Origin: DAOSCP01 sp035379625
GTDB lineage: Bacteria; Bacteroidota; Ignavibacteria; Ignavibacteriales; DAOSCP01
NCBI GenBank assembly: GCA_035379625.1
Contig: DAOSVM010000012.1
Coordinates: 1-64,000, forward strand
Direction: 5' to 3'
DNA length: 64,000 nucleotides
Shown here: positions 1 to 7,768 of the stretch, piece by piece
How the letters are laid out: each line of letters starts with the position of its first letter
Numbering within the stretch: the stretch's first letter is position 1
The notes under the pieces: generated by a model
Told to the model about the DNA's origin: nothing
Database searches by the model: none
What the model saw: only the letters and a program-made list of their open reading frames with translations
Program-made: the position numbers and the translations under genes

Positions 1-1
1 A

Positions 2-1312
2 GGAGTAATACTTTCAATGGGAGGACAAATACCTAATAATTTAGCAATGAGATTATATAATTCAAATGTAAATATATTGGGGACATCGCCAGTTGATATT
101 GATACAGCGGAAAATAGACATAAATTTTCAATGTTATTAGATGAACTAAAAATTGATCAGCCGAGATGGAAAGAATTATCGTCAATGGAAGATGTTTATA
201 AATTCGTTGAGGAAGTAGGATATCCTGTTTTAATAAGACCATCATATGTCCTATCAGGTGCTGCTATGAGTGTTGTTTCCAACAATGAAGAATTGGAATA
301 TTTTCTAAAATTAGCGACTAATGTTTCTAAGGAACATCCAGTTGTTATTTCTGAATTTATTGAAGAAGCAAAAGAAATTGAGATTGATGCTGTCGCACAA
401 AATGGTGAAATCTTTGCATACGCAATAAGTGAGCATGTGGAATTTGCTGGAGTGCATTCAGGAGATGCAACAATAGTTTTTCCACCACAAAAAACTTATA
501 TTGAAACGATCAGAAGAGTTAAAAAAATTGCGAAAAAAATTGCAAAAGAATTAAATATAACAGGTCCTTTCAATATACAATATCTTGCCAAAGATAATGA
601 AATAAAAGTAATAGAATGTAATTTGAGAGCATCCAGAAGTTTTCCATTTGTTTCCAAAATATTAAAACTAAATCTTATTGAGTTAGCAACCAAAGCAATT
701 TTAGGCGAAAAAATAGAAAAACCGAATAAATCACTTTTTGAATTAGACTACGTTGGAGTAAAAGCGCCGCAATTTTCATTTTCAAGATTGCAGAAGGCCG
801 ATCCTGTTTTAGGCGTAGATATGGTTTCCACGGGCGAAGTTGGATGTATAGGAGAAGATTTTTATGAGGCTATCTTAAAATCTATGTTGTCAGTTGGATA
901 TAAGATACCTACAAAAGGTGTATTGCTTTCAACAGGGAATGCAAGATCAAAAGTTGAATTATTAAATTCATCTCGATTATTATATCAAAAAGGGCTAAAA
1001 TTATATGCAACACCTGGGACTCATAATTATTTGAAAGAAAATGGTATAGAAACAACAATTGTTGGTTGGCCAAATTCTGATGAATTTGAGTTAAATGCTT
1101 TAGATTTGATTAAAAACAAACTCATAGATTTCGTTATAAATATTCCGAAAAACTTAAAACAAGGTGAGCTGCAAAATGATTATATCATAAGAAGAAGTGC
1201 TATTGATTATAATATACCTTTAATTACTAATGCTAGATTAGCATCTGCATTTATAATGGCAATTGGTAAGGTAAAAAATATATATATTAAAAGTTGGGAT
1301 GAGTATAAATAA
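2..1312 (+). CDS. carB: Carbamoyl-phosphate synthase large subunit, C-terminal part (cut by window edge)
   Basis: This is the C-terminal 40 percent or so of the large subunit that makes carbamoyl phosphate for arginine and pyrimidine synthesis. The reading frame is already open at base 2, so the ATG at 17 is internal and the true start lies outside the window. The visible part begins in the second ATP-grasp half (GGQIPNN, then the ATP-binding region with RPSYVLSG and ECNLRASRSFPF). It ends with an MGS-like allosteric domain (GVLLSTGNARSK, LYATPGTHNYL, RRSAIDYNIPLITN). A short hairpin terminator follows directly. The family normally has about 1070 residues. Identification is firm. Confidence 0.96.
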   Translation, partial: GVILSMGGQIPNNLAMRLYNSNVNILGTSPVDIDTAENRHKFSMLLDELKIDQPRWKELSSMEDVYKFVEEVGYPVLIRPSYVLSGAAMSVVSNNEELEYFLKLATNVSKEHPVVISEFIEEAKEIEIDAVAQNGEIFAYAISEHVEFAGVHSGDATIVFPPQKTYIETIRRVKKIAKKIAKELNITGPFNIQYLAKDNEIKVIECNLRASRSFPFVSKILKLNLIELATKAILGEKIEKPNKSLFELDYVGVKAPQFSFSRLQKADPVLGVDMVSTGEVGCIGEDFYEAILKSMLSVGYKIPTKGVLLSTGNARSKVELLNSSRLLYQKGLKLYATPGTHNYLKENGIETTIVGWPNSDEFELNALDLIKNKLIDFVINIPKNLKQGELQNDYIIRRSAIDYNIPLITNARLASAFIMAIGKVKNIYIKSWDEYK

Positions 1313-1348
1313 AAAAAAAAGAAGAAGACAAAAAAGTCTTCTTCTTTT
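1311..1348. terminator. Bidirectional intrinsic terminator between carB and the convergent gene
   Basis: A perfect 9 bp stem (GAAGAAGAC, 1321-1329, and its complement, 1336-1344) encloses an A6 loop. It is flanked by a run of A on the left and T on the right, so it can act for both converging genes. It starts at the carB stop codon and ends 6 bp before the stop of the minus-strand gene. Confidence 0.8.
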
Positions 1349-1354
1349 AATAAT

Positions 1355-1786
1355 TTATTGGTTTTTATACGTTTTGAATAATTGTCCATTACTAAAAAAC
1401 CAAATACCTATTACATCACTTTGTCTAATTTCTCTTGCATATGTAACCCATTGAACATGTGTTTCCCCACGGTTAACAGTATATTTACAAGCGTAGTCAC
1501 CACTAGTGGCTGCAGTAGTATAATTTTCTATTAATGTTCCATCTCTTAACAATAAAAACCATTTATTATCATTACATTCCAACGGGTCTGCATCCTTTCC
1601 GTTTATAACTGCTGTTTTGATAACTGTTATTGTGCCATCTGCGTTAGATTGAATTGATGCTGTTTCTGGGTAAAAACCAATAACATAATCAATTGTTTTA
1701 CTAGAATTGGAAATTGCATTGTAATAAAATGTTTGTGCGTAAATATTTGCACATATAAAAATAATGACTAAAATAAATTTTTTCAT
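1355..1786 (-). CDS. Small secreted protein of unknown function
   Basis: This protein of 143 residues starts with a clear signal peptide (MKKFILVIIFICANIYAQ), so it should be exported to the periplasm or beyond. The mature part has two cysteines (near residues 75 and 100) that could form a disulphide, and a tail rich in beta-forming residues (WVTYAREI, VIGIWFF). I recognise no family. It lies 24 bp downstream of an ECF sigma factor gene on the same strand, so it may be co-transcribed, but it has no transmembrane helix or zinc motif that would make it an anti-sigma factor. Confidence 0.7.
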   Translation of the reverse strand: MKKFILVIIFICANIYAQTFYYNAISNSSKTIDYVIGFYPETASIQSNADGTITVIKTAVINGKDADPLECNDNKWFLLLRDGTLIENYTTAATSGDYACKYTVNRGETHVQWVTYAREIRQSDVIGIWFFSNGQLFKTYKNQ

Positions 1787-1810
1787 GGGCCTCTCCTTGT
1801 TAATTTGTTT

Positions 1811-2410
1811 TTATTTTTTATTTTTGGAGAGTTTAGTATACAACATTTTCCTAGCACGATGTAAACGTGAACGAATGGTACCAACAGGGCAGTTTACAAA
1901 ATCTGCTATTTCTTCGTATGTAAACTCTTCAATGTCACTTAGAATTATAACTGTTCGGAATTCTTCGGGAAGAGAATTAAGTGCTTCGGATAATTCATCA
2001 TCAAGTGTATTTTCAAAAGCGTCGTCGGTATAATGTTGTGTATTAATATCTGTAGGGCTTATACTCTCATAAAAATTCTGAATATCATCATAATCTACTT
2101 TATCAGGGCTTTTTGCAATTTTTCTATAATCATTGATAAAGGTATTTTTCAGAATACGGTAAAGCCAACCTTTTATATTTGTCCCTTTTTCAAATTTATC
2201 AAGAAATCTATAAGCTTTAATAAATGTTTCTTGTACTAAATCTTCAGCAGCGTCGTAGTCGTTTGTTAGTTTTAATGCATAATTAAAAAGTAAATTCCTA
2301 TGAGGATATACTAAATTTGTAAATTCTTCTTCTGATACATTCTTGGGTTCTTCTACTTCGGAAATTAAAGTTTCTTCGTTATCATATGTCAAATTATCAA
2401 CTAGTTCCAT
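1811..2410 (-). CDS. ECF-type RNA polymerase sigma factor
   Basis: This 199-residue protein is a sigma-70 family alternative sigma factor. After an acidic 30-residue leader it has region 2 (LFNYALKLTNDYDAAEDLVQ, then WLYRILKNTFIN, residues about 40-105). Region 4 follows at about 140-195, with a helix-turn-helix (FTYEEIADFVNCPVGTIRSR). Length and two-domain layout fit the ECF group related to SigW/RpoE/SigR. No anti-sigma gene is recognisable next to it; the neighbours are an M14 peptidase upstream (12 bp gap) and a small secreted protein downstream. The regulon is unknown. Confidence 0.9.
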   Translation of the reverse strand: MELVDNLTYDNEETLISEVEEPKNVSEEEFTNLVYPHRNLLFNYALKLTNDYDAAEDLVQETFIKAYRFLDKFEKGTNIKGWLYRILKNTFINDYRKIAKSPDKVDYDDIQNFYESISPTDINTQHYTDDAFENTLDDELSEALNSLPEEFRTVIILSDIEEFTYEEIADFVNCPVGTIRSRLHRARKMLYTKLSKNKK

Positions 2411-2422
2411 TTAATTTTTCTT

Positions 2423-3625
2423 TCATAATAGTTGACCATTTTTAAATTGTAACACAATTTTTTGATTAAATAAAAATCCAAAATTTGCTTCCTTACCTCG
2501 TTCCAAAATAAATGGAATCGAAGATTCGTTTTCTATTATATAATTTAATGAATTTGAGTTAATATCCCAAATAAATTTATGATTTTCTAAATTAAATAAT
2601 TGTAAAGAATGAGAATTTGATAAATCGCCAAAATCTGCAATATAGTATTTACTATTTTCAATTATTAAGCCTATATCTATTTTTATATCATTATGAATGA
2701 TAACATTTTTGAAAATAACATCAAAAACATTATTAGAGTTCACAGGGATAGTTTTATAAAAAGTATTTGTAATCTTTTTGTATGATTCTTTAAGTGCTGA
2801 GTAAATGGAATTGAGCAATGCGATAAAATAAATTTTATTTACAAATTTATAAGTATTTTTCCAAAAACCTGCTTCAAATAGTAAAGTGGTGGATCCCAAT
2901 TGTTGAAAATTATCGCCAAAGGCTCTTGGTTCAAAATTATCAGGATATTTTGCTATTCTGCCAGGGATAAAATTAGATAAAACTTGATAATTATAAGAGC
3001 AAAATCTTATAGCATTATCATAATTATTGACTATGGTTTTATTCTCATCAATAGGAGGTGCCATCAATGATAACACCGGAGGTTTATATTTTGAATTTGT
3101 TACTGAATATAACCTAGACTGGTTGTGCAAATTAAATGAATATTCGGGTTTTATATTAATAAATGTATTTTTTAAAAATTTACCTTCGGGTGTTTGTTGT
3201 GATAAAAAATCACGATTTATATCAATGCCTAATGCATTATAACGAGAATTGATTTCTGCTCCATCAGGATTAACCATGGGAATAAAATATATTGTACAAT
3301 TATTATATATATCGTGCCTAAAATCATTTAAAAAATCATCTTTTTTCAAAAATTGGATTAAATCAAAGAAAAATTTAGTTCCGGTTGGTTCATTACCATG
3401 CATTTGTGACCATAAGAAAATTTTCTTATTTCCCTTACCTATTTTATATAGATTAATAATTCTATTTTGAATAGAGACAGTACTATCTTCCTTGATTACA
3501 AAAGATGGTAATTCCTTGATTAAATTAATATAATGTGAATAAGTTATATTCTCACCTAAAACTTTTTTACAATCATAAGAATTATAATTTTCGTACAGTC
3601 GATATGGAAAATATAAATCAATCAT
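2423..3625 (-). CDS. M14-family zinc carboxypeptidase
   Basis: This 400-residue protein resembles M14 metallocarboxypeptidases. The zinc-binding H-x-x-E appears in SQMHGNEPTGT (about residues 73-83). NPDGAEINSRYNALGIDINR (about 118-137) is the substrate-binding block, and the third zinc His follows in FNLHNQ. A glutamate in LLFEAGFW (about 250) fits the catalytic Glu. No signal peptide is visible, so it may be cytoplasmic, perhaps acting on peptidoglycan or small peptides. The C-terminal 130 residues are not recognised. Its start codon overlaps the stop of the upstream hydrolase gene by 4 bp (ATGA), which indicates translational coupling. Confidence 0.85.
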   Translation of the reverse strand: MIDLYFPYRLYENYNSYDCKKVLGENITYSHYINLIKELPSFVIKEDSTVSIQNRIINLYKIGKGNKKIFLWSQMHGNEPTGTKFFFDLIQFLKKDDFLNDFRHDIYNNCTIYFIPMVNPDGAEINSRYNALGIDINRDFLSQQTPEGKFLKNTFINIKPEYSFNLHNQSRLYSVTNSKYKPPVLSLMAPPIDENKTIVNNYDNAIRFCSYNYQVLSNFIPGRIAKYPDNFEPRAFGDNFQQLGSTTLLFEAGFWKNTYKFVNKIYFIALLNSIYSALKESYKKITNTFYKTIPVNSNNVFDVIFKNVIIHNDIKIDIGLIIENSKYYIADFGDLSNSHSLQLFNLENHKFIWDINSNSLNYIIENESSIPFILERGKEANFGFLFNQKIVLQFKNGQLL

Positions 3626-4176
3626 TTTATAATTGATGATATTTGTTTAAAAGCTTCTGTTCCTGATCTTTCTAACATTTCAAATAAAGCCATTTCATAT
3701 GTTATAACTTGAATATTGGATGTTACAAATCTACGTATTGCAAATAGATAATCTTCTTCTTTTCTTGAACTTATTGCATTACCAATAACATAGACATGGA
3801 AACCTGCTGAATCTAAATCTAATGCAGATTGCATTACACAAACATGGCTTTCAATTCCGCATAAAATTAAATTAGATACATTTTTATCTCGAAGTTCCTT
3901 TATCAATTCTTGCACAAAAATTATACTGAATGCATCTTTTTCGTATCTCTTACTATTTTCCAATAAATCAAGAATTTCTTTGTGGGTTGGCCCAATTCCT
4001 TTCGGGTACTGTTCTGTAAAATATATAGGAATATTTAATATTTTACATCCCTTTATTAATTTCACAGTATTGCTAACAATTTTTTCTTTATCTTTCATTA
4101 CATTCAGTAATTTTTCTTGTATATCAATGATAATAAGTGCAGTATTTTCTTTTTTTAGTATTTTAGTACTTCTCAT
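3622..4176 (-). CDS. Isochorismatase-family cysteine hydrolase
   Basis: A 184-residue cytosolic hydrolase of the isochorismatase/nicotinamidase fold. The family landmarks are ALIIIDIQEKLL near the N-terminus with the catalytic Asp, and LILCGIESHVCVMQSALDL near residues 102-120 with the nucleophilic Cys and the preceding cis-peptide region. Length and sequence are closer to the YcaC/hydrolase 2 subgroup than to true nicotinamidases, because the metal-binding D-x-H of nicotinamidase is not evident. Substrate is unknown. It is translationally coupled to the downstream M14 peptidase. Confidence 0.88.
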   Translation of the reverse strand: MRSTKILKKENTALIIIDIQEKLLNVMKDKEKIVSNTVKLIKGCKILNIPIYFTEQYPKGIGPTHKEILDLLENSKRYEKDAFSIIFVQELIKELRDKNVSNLILCGIESHVCVMQSALDLDSAGFHVYVIGNAISSRKEEDYLFAIRRFVTSNIQVITYEMALFEMLERSGTEAFKQISSIIK

Positions 4177-4233
4177 AAAAATCTCACAATATTTTAATGT
4201 AATATAAATTTTAATATATAATAAGTCAATATT

Positions 4234-5184
4234 TTAAATATAAGAATTGAATTTTTTTACAGATTTATCAAATTCATCAATAAATCTTTTAAATAATTCA
4301 TCAACAGTAGGTATATCTTTTATTAAACCAACACCTTGACCAACTTCCATAAGTCCATTATTTAAATCACCTTCAAAAATACCTAACATTTCTTTTTTAC
4401 GGCCTAACATTTCTTTTAATTGTTCAGGAGTAGCACCATTTTTTTCGGCTTCTGCAAGTTTAAGAGTGAGTTCATTTTTTAAGGCTCTGATCAGACCAAA
4501 ACCACGAAATATCAAAATGGTATCGGTATCAGATGCTTCTACTAATTTATTTTTATATGTTTCTGAAGCCGAAGATTCTACAGTAGCCGCAAATCGTGAA
4601 CCAATTTGCACACCTTGCGCACCCAAAGCAATAGCAGCAGCTATTGCACGGCCATCCATAATTCCACCTGCCGCTATAACCGGAATTTTTACTGCATCAG
4701 CTACTTGGGGAATGAGTGTCATTGAAGTAAGTTCATCAAGACCATTATGCCCGCCAGCTTCTACACCTTCGCAAACAACAGCATCGCAACCAACACTTTC
4801 ACATTTTATAGCTTGTTTTACGTTTGCTGTTACATGTGTTACAATCATGTTATTTTTTTTGAAAAGATCAATAAATTTAGCAGGATTTCCAGCAGAAGTA
4901 AAAACAATTTTTACTTCCTCTTCAATACAAACCTGTATTAAATCTTTTATATCTTCTCTTAATAATGTAAGATTAACACCAAAAGGTTTTCCGGTTGCTT
5001 TTTTGCATTTTTGAATATGCTCTCTTAATAGTTCTGGTTTCATTGAACCGGCACCAATAAGACCTAAACCACCATTGTTACTTACAGCTGAAGCCAATTT
5101 CCATCCGGAAACCCAAACCATTCCTGCCTGTATAATAGGGTATTTGATCCCAAATAATTTTGTTAAGTTATTATTAATATTCAT
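4234..5184 (-). CDS. Nitronate monooxygenase / FabK-like FMN enzyme
   Basis: This 316-residue TIM-barrel flavoprotein belongs to the NMO/FabK family (2-nitropropane dioxygenase-like). Evidence is the N-terminal KYPIIQAGMVWVSG with NNGGLGLIG, the CEGVEAGGHNG motif (about 138-148) and the phosphate-binding IPVIAAGGIMDGRAIAAAI followed by GAQGVQIGSRF. Known members oxidise alkyl nitronates or act as enoyl-ACP reductase II; the sequence alone does not decide between these. It is divergently arranged with the photolyase gene, 68 bp apart, which must hold both promoters. Confidence 0.88.
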   Translation of the reverse strand: MNINNNLTKLFGIKYPIIQAGMVWVSGWKLASAVSNNGGLGLIGAGSMKPELLREHIQKCKKATGKPFGVNLTLLREDIKDLIQVCIEEEVKIVFTSAGNPAKFIDLFKKNNMIVTHVTANVKQAIKCESVGCDAVVCEGVEAGGHNGLDELTSMTLIPQVADAVKIPVIAAGGIMDGRAIAAAIALGAQGVQIGSRFAATVESSASETYKNKLVEASDTDTILIFRGFGLIRALKNELTLKLAEAEKNGATPEQLKEMLGRKKEMLGIFEGDLNNGLMEVGQGVGLIKDIPTVDELFKRFIDEFDKSVKKFNSYI

Positions 5185-5252
5185 TTTACTAACCTGTAAT
5201 TTTATGAAAAAATAGAAAAATTTTGTAATTTATCACAAAAATAATCAAAATT

Positions 5253-6602
5253 ATGATAAATTTAAAACGTATTAGGAATATCAATAAAATAAATTTTTCA
5301 CCTGGTAATATTTTATATTGGATGCAAAGGGACCAAAGAGTTGATGATAATTGGGCTTTAATTTATGCTTATCATTTAGCTAAAAAGTACAATAAAAGAT
5401 TATATATTCTTTTTAATGTTGTAGATAATTTTTTAAACGCCCCTCTCAGGCACTATCATTTTATGTTTGAAGGCTTAAAAGAAGTTGATAAGAAATGTAA
5501 ACAATTAAATATTAATTTTGTTATAACTTATGGAAATCCAGTTGATAATATTACAAATTTTATTAAAAATTTTGAAATTCAGGCTCTAATTACTGATTTT
5601 AATCCAATAAAAATTGTTGATAAATGGATAAATAAATTGAAAGAGGAATTAAATATTCCTATATTGCAAGTTGATGCTCATAATATTGTGCCAGCATTTT
5701 ATGTAAGCGATAAGCAGGAATTTGCCGCTTATACTTTAAGGCCTAAAATTCATAAATTACTAAATGAATTTTTAGATGATTACCCAAAATTAGAACCGTT
5801 AAACCAAGATAATATCGATAAAAGTATTAAATCTAATCAATTTATTCTCCCTAGTAATTTAGATAATTCTGTTAAAATTGTTGAATTAAATGCAGGATAC
5901 GATACTGCAATATTAAAATTAAATGATTTTATTTCAAATAAATTAAAAAAATATAATGAGCGCAAAAATGATCCAAACCTAAATTATAACTCTGGGCTGT
6001 CTGCATATTTACACTTTGGGCATATATCTTCTCAAACTATAGTCTTAAATATAATCAAAAATATCAACAAGCTAGACTTTAAATTGGAAGAATTATATAA
6101 TTCATTTTTTGATGAACTTATTGTAAGAAAAGAGCTTTCAGATAATTTTTGTCTATACAACAAAAATTATGATAATTTTGATGGTTTCCCTAATTGGGCA
6201 AAAGAAACTTTAAATGCTCACAGAAATGATAAAAGGGAATATTTATACTCATTAGATGAACTAGAGAATTCTCTTACACATGATGATTTATGGAATGCCG
6301 CCCAAAGGCAAATGGTAAGAGAAGGTTTTATGCACGGCTATTTACGAATGTATTGGGCCAAAAAAATTCTGGAATGGACCGAAAATCCGGAATTAGCTTT
6401 AGAATATGCCATTTACTTAAATGATAAATACGAGTTAGATGGGAGAGATCCAAATGGATACACTGGTATAGCTTGGTCTATTGGTGGTGTTCACGATAGA
6501 CCTTGGTTCGAAAGACCTATATTTGGAAAAATTAGATATATGAATTTTAATGGATGTGCCAAAAAATTTAATACAAAAGATTTTATAAATAAATATAAAT
6601 AA
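5253..6602 (+). CDS. Class II deoxyribodipyrimidine (CPD) photolyase
   Basis: This 449-residue flavoprotein repairs UV-induced cyclobutane pyrimidine dimers using light. It is the class II type: the N-terminal antenna-domain motif YWMQRDQRVDDNWAL is characteristic, as are WNAAQRQMVREGFMHGYLRM (about 348-367), YWAKKILEW and the C-terminal DGRDPNGYTGIAWSIGG. Length fits the family (about 450). FAD should bind in the C-terminal helical half. It is followed after 4 bp by an AI-2E family permease gene, so the two are probably co-transcribed although no functional link is known. Confidence 0.96.
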   Translation: MINLKRIRNINKINFSPGNILYWMQRDQRVDDNWALIYAYHLAKKYNKRLYILFNVVDNFLNAPLRHYHFMFEGLKEVDKKCKQLNINFVITYGNPVDNITNFIKNFEIQALITDFNPIKIVDKWINKLKEELNIPILQVDAHNIVPAFYVSDKQEFAAYTLRPKIHKLLNEFLDDYPKLEPLNQDNIDKSIKSNQFILPSNLDNSVKIVELNAGYDTAILKLNDFISNKLKKYNERKNDPNLNYNSGLSAYLHFGHISSQTIVLNIIKNINKLDFKLEELYNSFFDELIVRKELSDNFCLYNKNYDNFDGFPNWAKETLNAHRNDKREYLYSLDELENSLTHDDLWNAAQRQMVREGFMHGYLRMYWAKKILEWTENPELALEYAIYLNDKYELDGRDPNGYTGIAWSIGGVHDRPWFERPIFGKIRYMNFNGCAKKFNTKDFINKYK

Positions 6603-6606
6603 TGAA

Positions 6607-7656
6607 ATGGATAAAAAAACTTCAGAAAGCTTATTACTTGTAATTAGTATATCTGTTAATTTTATTGCGACAGTTATACTATTTTTAATATTAAAAGAAT
6701 TAAAAATTATCTTAATACCATTGGTATTAGCATTCTTTATTTATTTTATTTTTAAGCCAATTAACGATTATCTTAAATCTAAAAAGTTAAACAATTTAGT
6801 TTGTCTTATTGTTAATTTCTTAATTTTTATTTTCATAGCTTTTGTATTTTCTCAAATTATCATTACTTCATTTGACCAATTGTTATCAAATGTAGATGTT
6901 TATTCTAAGAAAATACCTCATATAATTAACTCAATTTTGCGTGAAATAGGTGTAAAAAGAAAAGATTTTTACAACGCTATAGCATCAATTGATATTAAAT
7001 CTTTAATTTCAACTGGTATTATTACAATTTTAGATTTATTTAATTTATTATTTTTTATGTCATTTTTCTATATCTTTATCTTTTTAGGAGCTGATAAATT
7101 ATTTATAACTCTTAGAAAATACTTTTTACCTGATAAATCATCGGAAAATTATTTCGAAGCAAAAATAAAATTAGTAGAAACATTTAATAATATTATAAAT
7201 CAAATTCAAAAATATATATATGTTAAATTTACCAATAACTTATTGGCAGGTCTAACAGTAACGATTGTACTTTATGCTTTAGGTTTAGATTACCCTATTA
7301 TTTGGGGATTATTACTTTTTATTTTTGAATTTGTTCCTACTATTGGTTCATTTCTATCATTAATTTTCCCTACACTAATGAGTATAATACAAAAAGAATC
7401 TTTGGGGTATACTTTAACCATTGTGATTTCACTCGTGTTAATTCAAACATTTTATTTTAGTTTTCTTGAGCCCAAAAGGATGGGGAATAAATTAGGATTA
7501 AATCCAATTGTAATTTTAATCTCATTATTATTATGGAATTACATTTGGGGAATCCCTGGTATGATTTTAAGTGTACCAATGATGGCAACAATTAAAATTA
7601 TTTTATCAAACACTAATTCAAAAATTTTGAATTTTATTTCTGATATTATGGGGTAA
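6607..7656 (+). CDS. AI-2E family transporter (PerM-like membrane protein)
   Basis: A 349-residue inner-membrane protein with about eight hydrophobic segments, grouped at residues 10-90, 130-170 and 210-340. This is the usual layout of the AI-2E/PerM (formerly UPF0118) family, with a soluble loop after the second pair. Family-typical pieces are FIYFIFKPINDYL near 42-54 and the C-terminal GLNPIVILISLLLWNYIWGI followed by GMILSVPMMA. Members export small solutes or act as antiporters; substrate cannot be told. It follows the photolyase gene by 4 bp. Confidence 0.88.
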   Translation: MDKKTSESLLLVISISVNFIATVILFLILKELKIILIPLVLAFFIYFIFKPINDYLKSKKLNNLVCLIVNFLIFIFIAFVFSQIIITSFDQLLSNVDVYSKKIPHIINSILREIGVKRKDFYNAIASIDIKSLISTGIITILDLFNLLFFMSFFYIFIFLGADKLFITLRKYFLPDKSSENYFEAKIKLVETFNNIINQIQKYIYVKFTNNLLAGLTVTIVLYALGLDYPIIWGLLLFIFEFVPTIGSFLSLIFPTLMSIIQKESLGYTLTIVISLVLIQTFYFSFLEPKRMGNKLGLNPIVILISLLLWNYIWGIPGMILSVPMMATIKIILSNTNSKILNFISDIMG

Positions 7657-7768
7657 AATAAATTTAACATTATATATATAAATAATTGATTTATAATTAA
7701 AATTGGCTTGTTTTTTTATAACAATTTTTTCTCTATTTTGCAAATAAATCAATTTAGTGGGGGACTAA

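Noticed and set aside
1355..1786. Anti-sigma factor next to the ECF sigma gene
   Set aside because: The protein has a cleaved-type signal peptide and no membrane helix or zinc-finger motif, so there is no evidence for that role.
4466..5014. Long plus-strand frame opposite the nitronate monooxygenase gene
   Set aside because: It is the antisense shadow of a clear FMN-enzyme gene and has no family similarity. Similar shadows opposite the symporter, metH and SPOR genes were rejected too.
7681..7768. Promoter for the GHL10/T9SS gene
   Set aside because: TTG and TATTTTG occur but the spacing (23 bp or more) does not fit the pattern well, so I did not list it as a feature.
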